Assembly: GCA_015486615.1 (NCBI GenBank)
Contig: WFRI01000006.1
Coordinates: 1-5,131, forward strand
Source: Candidatus Omnitrophota bacterium
Lineage (GTDB): Bacteria > Omnitrophota > Gorgyraeia > Duberdicusellales > Duberdicusellaceae
Length of the DNA: 5,131 bases
Direction: 5' to 3'
Shown: piece after piece, positions 1 to 5,130 of the stretch
How positions within the stretch are numbered: the first letter of the stretch is position 1
Layout: every line of letters begins with the position of its first letter
Program-made: the position numbers and the translations under genes
Notes under the pieces: generated by a model
The model's input: the letters and a program-made list of their open reading frames with translations, nothing else
Told to the model about the DNA's origin: nothing
Databases searched by the model: none

Positions 1-45
1 GCATTATCTCTTCAGTTCCCACTTCCCACTTCATACTTCCTACTT

Positions 46-75
46 ATTCTACGATTACCTATGAGGGATTGAAAC
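46..75 (+). repeat. CRISPR-repeat-like 30-bp block (also at 201-230 and 363-392; truncated at 846-868)
   Basis: The block is exactly 30 bp and ends in CTATGAGGGATTGAAAC. That 3' end is the one I remember from many 30-bp type I-B/III CRISPR repeats, with ATTGAAAC as the classic 5' handle of crRNAs. The copies here are 155 and 162 bp apart and the sequence between them is itself repeated, so this is not an array. It could be a former CRISPR repeat captured in a repeat element, or a chance resemblance. The fourth copy matches only through ATGAGGGA (868). Confidence 0.5.
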
Positions 76-78
76 AGG

Positions 79-95
79 GCACACCGAAGGTGTGC
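79..95. other. Perfect hairpin inside repeat unit (also at 234-250 and 396-412)
   Basis: GCACACC and GGTGTGC form a perfect 7-bp stem closed by a GAA loop, directly after the CRISPR-like block, in all three full units. No T-run follows, so it does not look like an intrinsic terminator. It is the central hairpin of the larger fold-back unit. Confidence 0.75.
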
Positions 96-155
96 AAGTG
101 AGAAGTGAGAACTAGGAAGTAAGAAGTTAGAAGTATATGAAGAGAACATAATTAA

Positions 156-317
156 GCATTATCTCTTCAGTTCCCACTTCCCACTTCATACTTCCTACTT
201 ATTCTACGATTACCTATGAGGGATTGAAACAGGGCACACCGAAGGTGTGCAAGTGAGAAGTGAGAAGTGAGAACTAGGAAGTAAGAAGTTAGAAGTATAT
301 GAAGAGAACATAATTAA
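156..317. repeat. Tandem repeat unit 2 (162 bp)
   Basis: This copy reads the same as unit 1 except for one extra 7-bp heptad (GAGAAGT type) in the purine-rich arm, which accounts for 162 instead of 155 bp. The CRISPR-like block lies at 201-230 and the inner hairpin at 234-250. The near-perfect identity to unit 1 points to recent tandem duplication, and the heptad gain is the kind of change expected from replication slippage in a short tandem repeat. Confidence 0.9.
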
Positions 318-448
318 GCACTATCTCTTCAGTTCCCACTTCCCACTTCATACTTCCTACTTATTCTACGATTACCTATGAGGGATTGAAACAGGGCACA
401 CCGAAGGTGTGCAAGTAAGAAGTTAGAAGTTAGAAGTGAGAAGTAAAG
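318..448. repeat. Tandem repeat unit 3, right arm modified, leads into the four-helix-bundle gene
   Basis: The left arm, the CRISPR-like block (363-392) and the hairpin (396-412) match units 1 and 2, apart from GCACTATC for GCATTATC at the start. The right arm differs: it is a run of GAAGTNA heptads (about 413-446) without the TATATGAAGAGAACATAATTAA end, and it leads into the ribosome binding site of the next gene. The right boundary is therefore approximate. Confidence 0.85.
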
Positions 449-450
449 AG

Positions 451-455
451 AGGAG
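451..455 (+). promoter_or_regulatory. Ribosome binding site AGGAG that decides the GTG start
   Basis: AGGAG lies 2 nt before a first GTG (458) and 5 nt before a second GTG (461). The second spacing is much more usual for a Shine-Dalgarno pairing, so 461 is preferred as the start. Confidence 0.6.
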
Positions 456-460
456 TTGTG

Positions 461-814
461 GTGGAGAAAAGCCTTGAGGGAAGATTATATAAGTTTGCTT
501 TGGGTATAATCAATTTCGTTCGTGCATTGCCAAGAGAAATGGTTGCGCAAGAAATTGGAAAACAGCTTTTAAGAGCCGGCACTTCCATTGCGGCTAATTA
601 TGAAGAAGCAAGAGGAGCATTTAGCAAAGAAGATTTTGCTTATAAAATAGGTATATCTTTCAAAGAGGCAAGAGAAACTAATTTGTGGATTAGATTGTTA
701 AAAGATTCGGGCATAATTACCGGCAAAAACATTAATGCTATTTTACAGGAATCTATAGAGATAAGAAGTATATTAGGTAAAAGTGTTTCTACTGTCAGGA
801 AAAGGAAGCATTAA
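461..814 (+). CDS. Four-helix-bundle protein (TIGR02436 / S23-type, Avd-like)
   Basis: This 117-residue protein has the usual length and motif set of the four-helix-bundle family: LLRAGTSIAANYEEA at about residues 36-50 and FKEARETNLWIRLL at about 67-80, in a mostly helical protein with no signal peptide or membrane segment. Family members are encoded in 23S rRNA intervening sequences of Leptospira and relatives, or as stand-alone genes, and are structural relatives of the Avd accessory protein of diversity-generating retroelements. Their molecular role is not established; nucleic-acid binding is an inference from basic surfaces in Avd. No rRNA sequence and no reverse transcriptase are seen here. 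The start is GTG at 461, with 458 possible. The gene lies between repeat copies 3 and 4; its last codons (AAG CAT TAA) coincide with AAGCATTA of the repeat. This suggests that gene and repeat form one mobile or recombining unit. Confidence 0.88.
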   Translation: MEKSLEGRLYKFALGIINFVRALPREMVAQEIGKQLLRAGTSIAANYEEARGAFSKEDFAYKIGISFKEARETNLWIRLLKDSGIITGKNINAILQESIEIRSILGKSVSTVRKRKH

Positions 815-868
815 GTTCCCACTTCCCACTTCATACTTCCTACTTATTCTACGATTACCTATGAGGGA
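807..868. repeat. Truncated repeat copy 4 after the four-helix-bundle gene
   Basis: From AGTTCCCACTTCC (814) to ATGAGGGA (868) the sequence equals the left arm plus most of the CRISPR-like block of units 1-3. At 807-814 AAGCATTA also matches the unit, but the next 7 bp (TCTCTTC) are missing. After 868 the copy stops short of TTGAAAC and enters the unidentified reading frame. The inner hairpin and the right arm are absent. Confidence 0.85.
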
Positions 869-1028
869 AAAGTTTCCTTTACCGCGTGATGCAGAATATG
901 AATACGTCTGGGCTGCTATAGATACAAAGAAATAAGAATTATTTGTTTCTCATAATTCAAAAGTAATTGCGAGATTTAATTATCCATTGCCAAAAACATC
1001 TATGGATTTGTCAAAGATCGAATTGTAA
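861..1028 (+). pseudogene. Unidentified short reading frame with in-frame stop; second copy at the right end
   Basis: From ATG at 861 the frame reads MREKFPLPRDAEYEYVWAAI through DTKK, meets TAA at 933-935, then stays open for 30 codons (ELFVSHNSKVIARF...) to TAA at 1026-1028. The inverted copy at 5008-5130 has CAG at the position of the premature stop and is open throughout. That supports reading this copy as one broken gene, not two frames. The ATG lies in the truncated CRISPR-like block, so the apparent N-terminus may be a junction artefact. I do not recognise the protein. VWAAID recalls the strand with the first catalytic Asp in IS6/IS240-type DDE transposases, but what follows does not fit that fold and the frame ends too soon. 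A decayed transposase end or a short unknown protein are both possible. Confidence 0.5.
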
Positions 1029-1054
1029 AAGTGCACGATGTGTGTATATTTAAT
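906..1054 (+). repeat. Left arm of a 149-bp inverted repeat flanking the signalling operon
   Basis: This segment is the reverse complement of 4982-5130 with about 8 mismatches and no gaps by eye (about 95 % identity). It covers the last 40 codons of the unidentified frame, its stop, and the trailer AAAGTGCACGATGTGTGTAT ending in TTTAAT at 1054. Beyond 1054 similarity falls off sharply. On the outer side the match may continue, but the partner runs off the window. Confidence 0.9.
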
Positions 1055-1119
1055 AGGTAGTCAATTGCCAGCTAATCCAACCAATTTAAACTATCCTCAA
1101 TCTCAGCCCAAATCTATGC
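1055..1119. other. Gap downstream of the response regulator gene; no terminator seen
   Basis: These 65 bp lie between the inverted-repeat arm and the stop codon of the minus-strand regulator gene. I see no GC-rich stem followed by a T-run for the operon, so its transcript may read into the left inverted-repeat arm as antisense to the broken frame. Confidence 0.4.
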
Positions 1120-2049
1120 CTAAATCTGTTTCCTTCTTTCTTTTACAAACTTACTGCCTGGGGTTTGTTTGGCGAGGTGTTTTAATTCTGCCCCGACTTC
1201 GGCTATCTCGCCTACATGCTGAAAATTATTGCGGGATTCTACAATCCCTATAGATATACTTACAAAAGGGAATTGCTGCATTTGTCCCTGGCGGTTTTTA
1301 GTTAGAATAAATCCCTGGGTCCTGTCTTTAGTTTCATAAAATCCCGGTATTTTACGGTCAAAAGAATGAATTATAAAATTTGCCATATTTTCTGCTATGG
1401 GGATTTCCGTTATTGCTACAAAATCGTCTCCTCCTATATGGCCGATAAAATCATTAGGAGTTCCGTGTTTCTGTATGCCTTCAATAATAATTCTGGCCGT
1501 TTCTTTAATTAAAGAATCACCTTTTTCAAAACCATAATAATCGTTAAAAGCCTTGAATTTATCCAAGTCTATATAAAGAGTGGCGAATTCTTCCTTATTC
1601 TGAAGGCGGTTAGTTATTTCAGTTATTATTGAAACATTGCCGGGCAGGCGGGTTAAGGGGTTGGCGTCCAAATCCCGGGATGAACGTTTTATAACCATTC
1701 GGGCACGGGCTAAAAGTTCCTGCGGTTCAAATGGCTTTACTATGTAATCATCCGCTCCGCTGTCTAACCCTTTAATTTTATCCTGAGTTTCTCCTTTCCC
1801 TGTAAGCATTATTATTGGAAGGTGAAGGAATAAAGGGTCATTGCGGATTTCCCTGCAGACTTCTATCCCGTCTTTTTTGGGCATTTTGTAATCTAAAATG
1901 ACCAGCCCGGGGTTTATTTCTTTTATTTTTTTAAGTGCTTCTTCGCCGTCTTCTGCCATATAGACTTGATAAAAATCCTCCAGAGATGCTTTTAATATAT
2001 CCAAAATAAAAGGATCGTCATCTACAATAAGTACTTTTTCTTTAGCCAT
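1120..2049 (-). CDS. Response regulator, receiver plus degenerate GGDEF (GGDDF) domain
   Basis: This 309-residue PleD-like regulator is the last gene of the operon. Receiver domain, about residues 4-120: acidic pocket D10-D12, phospho-acceptor D53 in ILDYKMP, T83 and K105 in IVKPFEP. A GGDEF domain follows, about 128-305. NPLTRLPGN replaces the usual DPLTGLPNR. YIDLDKFKAFNDYYG gives the metal Asp D161, plus N169 and D178, which align with the GTP-binding residues of PleD. Keeping D178 argues for GTP, not the mixed cGAMP activity of Hypr enzymes. The signature is GGDDF (206-210): the metal residue D208 is kept but the next Glu is Asp. The inhibitory RxxD site reads TPND, so product inhibition is probably lost. 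About ten extra residues lie between GGDDF and SISIGIV (264-270). The likely role is phosphorylation-controlled c-di-GMP synthesis, or binding if inactive. The ATG lies 5 bp after the kinase stop, suggesting coupled translation. Confidence 0.93.
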   Translation of the reverse strand: MAKEKVLIVDDDPFILDILKASLEDFYQVYMAEDGEEALKKIKEINPGLVILDYKMPKKDGIEVCREIRNDPLFLHLPIIMLTGKGETQDKIKGLDSGADDYIVKPFEPQELLARARMVIKRSSRDLDANPLTRLPGNVSIITEITNRLQNKEEFATLYIDLDKFKAFNDYYGFEKGDSLIKETARIIIEGIQKHGTPNDFIGHIGGDDFVAITEIPIAENMANFIIHSFDRKIPGFYETKDRTQGFILTKNRQGQMQQFPFVSISIGIVESRNNFQHVGEIAEVGAELKHLAKQTPGSKFVKERRKQI

Positions 2050-2054
2050 AATTC

Positions 2055-3524
2055 TTAAGTTTTAGGCAGGGTTATTATAAATACGGAACCCTGGCCGATT
2101 TGGCTTTCTACTTCAATAGTCCCTTTATGGGCTTTTACTATATTCTTTACCAAAGATAAACCTAAGCCGGTGCCTTTTATATTATTGTTAGTCGCTTGTT
2201 TTGTTCTGTAAAATTCCTTGAAAATATTTTCTTTGTCTTCTTCAGCAATACCTATCCCTTGGTCTTTTATTAGAATCTTAACTTTATCTTCAAAATCTTG
2301 CAGTATTAATTCTACATTTTTGCCTTCAGGAGTAAATTTTATGGCATTGTTTACTAAGTTTACTATGGCTCTTTCAATAAGAGACTTGTCAAAATTTGCA
2401 TATAAGCCGGGGGGGGCGTTGAGGTTTAAATTAATATTTTTCTCTTTAGCCTGGGGAGTAAGTAAATCAAGGCATTCTTTTAAAGACATAGACAAGTTGT
2501 TTTTAGTTATATTGATTTCTGTGCGGCCGGATTCTATGCGGGATATATCCAGAATATTGTTGATTAGTTCTACAAGGGCATCTGCCTGTAAATTTATTCT
2601 TTCCAGCCTTGTTTTTACTTTTTGAGGGACGCTGCCGAATTTCTCATTTGCCAAAAGGGACGCATAGCCTTTTATGGAAGTAAGAGGAGTGCGTAGTTCA
2701 TGGGAGACGGCTGAGACAAATTCGTTTTTTAGTTTGTTCGCCCGTTCCAGTTTGTTAAGAGCGTTGGTTAATTCTTTTGTCCTTTCCATTATCCGTTGTT
2801 CCAGCTCGCGCTGGGATTGGTATAATTTTTCAAACATAGTAATATTCTCTAATGTCTGGCTTATCTGGCGGGCTGTTATTTCTGCTACTTCTTTATCTCC
2901 TTCATTTAAGTCTTTGGACAAATTCCCTAACACCAATGCGCCTTTTATTTCCTCATTTATTTTTAACGGGGCTATAATAAATGATGTCAGCGACAGCTGG
3001 CTTTCTATGCTTTGGGTTATTTCCAGCAGGTGTTTGGACTCTATAGAGCCGACAATGATGTTTTTCTCTTCTAAAATATCCAGTATTTTTTTAAAATCAA
3101 AATCTTCTTTTAGAAAATCCTGGCGGATGTTTATTGCGGATTTAACCTCTATATCCCCGTTGTTTTTGAGGAAAGCAAGGCAGGAAGAAAACTCCAAATC
3201 TTCTAAGAGACTTTCTTCTATATTGGCAAAAACCGTATCTTTATCCAATACTCCTGCGAGCCTTTGGGAGAATTTCTGCAGGGCTAAAAGTGTGGTTATC
3301 CTCTTGTCTAATTCTTCCTGAGTCCGGTTTAGTTCCAAGTCGGTTTTTATAATTATTTTTGCCTGCGCGTCTAATTCAGAAAGTTTTGTATTTAAACTGG
3401 AATTTGTTTTTTTTAATTCCTCTATATACCCCATCTTTTTATAGGCAAAATAAACCAGGCCGAAAATTATTCCGCCTAAGCTTAATACTACAATGGCGTC
3501 ACTTCTTAAAAAAATACCGGGCAT
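2055..3524 (-). CDS. Membrane-anchored GAF sensor histidine kinase
   Basis: The 489-residue protein starts with one membrane helix (about 9-28) and almost no extracytoplasmic part, so sensing must be in the membrane or cytoplasm. Next come a coiled coil (about 33-80), a GAF-like domain (about 85-225, weakly conserved but with the IIAPLKINEEIKGALVLG pattern) and a second coiled coil (about 230-265). The kinase core is complete: H-box SAVSHELRTP with H275, N-box NLVNNAIKFTP (389-399), G1 DQGIGIA (421-427), F-box FKEFYR (435-440) and G2 GTGLGLSL (451-458). It should autophosphorylate at H275 and pass phosphate to D53 of the regulator encoded 5 bp downstream. The start overlaps the end of the FIST gene by 26 bp; GGGGA about 8 nt before the ATG supports it, as does the membrane helix right after it. 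The ligand of the GAF domain is unknown. A run of eight C on the coding strand lies at residues 370-373. Confidence 0.95.
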   Translation of the reverse strand: MPGIFLRSDAIVVLSLGGIIFGLVYFAYKKMGYIEELKKTNSSLNTKLSELDAQAKIIIKTDLELNRTQEELDKRITTLLALQKFSQRLAGVLDKDTVFANIEESLLEDLEFSSCLAFLKNNGDIEVKSAINIRQDFLKEDFDFKKILDILEEKNIIVGSIESKHLLEITQSIESQLSLTSFIIAPLKINEEIKGALVLGNLSKDLNEGDKEVAEITARQISQTLENITMFEKLYQSQRELEQRIMERTKELTNALNKLERANKLKNEFVSAVSHELRTPLTSIKGYASLLANEKFGSVPQKVKTRLERINLQADALVELINNILDISRIESGRTEINITKNNLSMSLKECLDLLTPQAKEKNINLNLNAPPGLYANFDKSLIERAIVNLVNNAIKFTPEGKNVELILQDFEDKVKILIKDQGIGIAEEDKENIFKEFYRTKQATNNNIKGTGLGLSLVKNIVKAHKGTIEVESQIGQGSVFIITLPKT

Positions 3525-4728
3525 TTTTATGTTCCCCGATTACTAATGTGCATATATTATGTTCCTGAACATACATACTTCCCCGCGGTTCTGCACTTTC
3601 CAACAGCGCCAACTGGCAGTGGGATAATATGCCTGCATAGGGTATATTACCCAGTTTTGACTTTAATTCAAGAAGTTCTTTTTTATATTCGGCTCCGAGT
3701 ATTTTAAAACGGGAGACAGAGTCGAAAACTATGGCTATTTTTGGATTATTTACTTTTTGCATAGCCGTCTCAGCTGATTCCCCCGCCGCAGATATCAATG
3801 ACTGCCGTGTAGATATCATTATTCTTACTCTGTCTGAAGGTATTCCTCCTGACAAAACCAGGGATTTATCAGGGGTAATTCTTATCGGCCGGCGGATAAG
3901 AATTTTTTGCGAATCGGCTGTTTCTATGCCTAAAGGGTAAAGCATAAATAATTTTTCCCTAAGGTCTGCGGCTTTAGGGCTGTCGTTACTTTCAAAATAT
4001 CTTAGATAGAAACTTGCCGCCGGAATCCCGTTAATTGTTTTGATAACATTTTTTTCTTTTTCGGTAATATAAGCAGTTTTGCCTATAGGATTAAACCCAT
4101 GCCGTATAGAGTAATGATAATCTATCGTTGGGTTCCGGAAAATTGCGTTGACAGCGCTGTTTTTAAGTAAGTAAGAGTTGTGTATTTGATAGTTTGTTAA
4201 TAAAGGCTGTAAGGCTGTAAAGTTTTTCCGGGCGGCAGATACGCCCAATATAGGGAAACTTTTCCCGAGCATACGCTGGCTGCCTTCAATTAAGGCGTTG
4301 TTATTAACAGCAGTATTGGAAAAAAGCATCAGAGAAAACATTTTATGTCTAAGCACGCCTTTTAAAGCCTTTCTGCTGTTTTCTTCTATTTCAGCAGATG
4401 TTTGTTGGTCTATATTTGTTAAGGAATAAACAACGGGGTTTATTCCGGAGAAACCTATTATTATTATTCCATATTTCAGTATCTCGCCGTTATAAATTAG
4501 ATAAGGAGAGGATATACCTGCAATAGAGGCAGGGTTTAGTATTCTTTTTATCTCCCCGGGCAAATCCAAAGATATCTTAGGCAGGCTAAAAAATACCAGA
4601 CAGAAGTCTATAACCCCTGTTTTAATTTGAGACTTTATTTTTACACTGCATTCTTTTACTGCCTGCTCAAGGCTGTATCTATTTACACTTAATGCCGCGG
4701 CTATTTGTATATTTCTATCTGAGCCCAT
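3499..4728 (-). CDS. FIST-domain sensory protein (FIST_N plus FIST_C), NosP-like context
   Basis: This 409-residue cytosolic protein has no signal peptide or membrane helix. The N-terminal FIST half spans about residues 5-220 (IQIAAALSVNRYSLEQAV opening, SFPILGVSAA near 157-166). The FIST_C half spans about 225-395 (INGIPAASFYLRYF at 232-245, YAGILSHCQLALLE at 364-377, then YVQEHNICTLVIGE at 386-399, equivalent to the hN-T-lv end of the family). FIST proteins are predicted small-ligand sensors in signal transduction; the characterised subgroup NosP binds heme and nitric oxide and inhibits a co-encoded histidine kinase. Heme ligation is not shown here; H184, H205, H210, H370 and H390 are candidate ligands. 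It is first in the operon and ends inside the kinase start, so a shared pathway is likely. The start at 4728 leaves a normal family N-terminus, but no good Shine-Dalgarno sequence precedes it. Confidence 0.88.
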   Translation of the reverse strand: MGSDRNIQIAAALSVNRYSLEQAVKECSVKIKSQIKTGVIDFCLVFFSLPKISLDLPGEIKRILNPASIAGISSPYLIYNGEILKYGIIIIGFSGINPVVYSLTNIDQQTSAEIEENSRKALKGVLRHKMFSLMLFSNTAVNNNALIEGSQRMLGKSFPILGVSAARKNFTALQPLLTNYQIHNSYLLKNSAVNAIFRNPTIDYHYSIRHGFNPIGKTAYITEKEKNVIKTINGIPAASFYLRYFESNDSPKAADLREKLFMLYPLGIETADSQKILIRRPIRITPDKSLVLSGGIPSDRVRIMISTRQSLISAAGESAETAMQKVNNPKIAIVFDSVSRFKILGAEYKKELLELKSKLGNIPYAGILSHCQLALLESAEPRGSMYVQEHNICTLVIGEHKNARYFFKK

Positions 4729-4734
4729 AAAACA

Positions 4735-4763
4735 AGACTACCTGCAAAATAGGTTTATGTCAA
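4735..4763 (-). promoter_or_regulatory. Probable sigma-70 promoter of the FIST-kinase-regulator operon, possibly leaderless
   Basis: On the minus strand TTGACA (4758-4763) is a perfect -35 box. It is followed by a 17-nt spacer and TAGTCT (4735-4740), which keeps the three most conserved -10 positions (T, A and final T). Six bases, TTGTTT-like, separate it from the ATG, so transcription would start at or next to the start codon. That fits the lack of a Shine-Dalgarno sequence. The -10 match is only 3 of 6, hence moderate confidence. Confidence 0.4.
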
Positions 4764-4764
4764 G

Positions 4765-4790
4765 GAATAATAGAGACGAATAATAGGGAC
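4765..4790. repeat. Two tandem 13-bp direct repeats upstream of the -35 box
   Basis: GAATAATAGAGAC (4765-4777) is followed directly by GAATAATAGGGAC (4778-4790), with one difference. They end one base from the predicted -35 box, on its upstream side, where activator sites of response regulators often lie. Alternatively, they are part of an interspersed repeat: AATAGGGACAGCG-type strings remind me of RAYT/REP-associated sequence. Confidence 0.6.
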
Positions 4791-4854
4791 AGCGGCCATT
4801 TTTCTTGATGTCTAACATTCGACTTTCTACGCCGCTTTCTTACTACCACCCACG

Positions 4855-4882
4855 TTAAAAAAGCACTGGCGTGCTTTTTTAA
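4855..4882. terminator. Perfect 12-bp stem-loop with A/T flanks, bidirectional terminator
   Basis: TTAAAAAAGCAC and GTGCTTTTTTAA pair perfectly around a TGGC loop. The GC core is short (GCAC/GTGC), with A6 on one side and T6 on the other, so on either strand it gives a small stem followed by a U-run. It would stop minus-strand transcripts coming from the frame at 5008-5130 before the FIST promoter. Confidence 0.7.
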
Positions 4883-4981
4883 ATGGCAGCCTTCGACTCT
4901 CGGCTCTGTTCAAATAAATCCTAATTTTCAAGGCTCAAAACTTGAGGCTTCGCACATTTGGATTTTGGCCATTTGATATTC
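4883..4981. other. Intergenic stretch between terminator and inverted-repeat arm
   Basis: I see no convincing gene. A minus-strand frame of 20 codons (ATG at 4983, stop at 4921) has no family resemblance and is probably chance. A small imperfect stem CTCAA-AAC-TTGAG lies at 4934-4946. With 4729-4882, the whole non-coding gap before the FIST gene holds only the promoter, direct repeats and terminator listed separately. Confidence 0.5.
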
Positions 4982-5130
4982 ATTAAATATACACACATCG
5001 TGCACTTTTACAATTCGATCTTTGACAAATCCATAGATGTCTTTGGCAATGGATAATTAAATCTCGCAATTACTTTTGAATCATGAGAAACAAGCAATTT
5101 CTGTTTCTTTGTATCTATAGCAGCCCAAAC
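4982..5130 (-). repeat. Right arm of the 149-bp inverted repeat flanking the signalling operon
   Basis: This is the reverse complement of 906-1054 with 8 differences, six of them clustered around the codons for KKQKLL. Both arms end inward at the same base, ATTAAA here and TTTAAT on the left. The match probably continues past the window edge. Confidence 0.9.

Larger units (their letters stand above)
1..155. repeat. Tandem repeat unit 1 (155 bp) with CRISPR-repeat-like core and hairpin
   Basis: This is the first of three head-to-tail copies; its start is set by the window edge and by the join to unit 2. In order it holds: GCATTATCTCTTCAG; pyrimidine-rich CACTTC/TACTTC heptads (about 15-50); a 30-bp block at 46-75 ending in CTATGAGGGATTGAAAC; a perfect hairpin GCACACC-GAA-GGTGTGC at 79-95; and purine-rich GAAGTNA heptads (96-137). 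The outer arms are complementary: TCTCTTCA at 7-14 pairs with TGAAGAGA at 138-145, and the heptad tracts between can pair imperfectly. The whole unit can therefore fold back around the inner hairpin. No coding sequence is seen. The design resembles a palindromic interspersed (REP- or MITE-like) element; no transposase is visible in the unit. Confidence 0.9.

Noticed and set aside
46..392. A CRISPR array with three repeats
   Set aside because: The copies are 155 and 162 bp apart and the sequences between them are near-identical repeats, not unique spacers; no cas gene is in view.
413..868. A 23S rRNA intervening sequence or a diversity-generating retroelement around the four-helix-bundle gene
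   Set aside because: No rRNA sequence flanks the gene, and no reverse transcriptase or template/variable repeat pair is present; the surrounding repeats are hairpin units.
861..1028. A functional IS6-type DDE transposase
   Set aside because: Only VWAAID resembles the first catalytic strand; there is no second Asp or Glu region, the frame ends after about 35 more residues and one copy has a premature stop.
1038..1253. Plus-strand open frame of 71 codons
   Set aside because: It begins in the inverted-repeat trailer and then runs antisense through the conserved C-terminus of the response regulator.
2218..3321. Plus-strand open frames at 2218-2625 and 2674-3321
   Set aside because: They are antisense to conserved HisKA, HATPase and GAF coding sequence of the kinase and their translations show no family motif.
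3359..3940. Plus-strand frames at 3359-3568 and 3731-3940
   Set aside because: They lie opposite the kinase N-terminus and the FIST_C region, are short and have no recognisable motif.
4921..4983. A 20-codon minus-strand gene
   Set aside because: It has no ribosome binding site, no conservation visible within the window and no recognisable motif.
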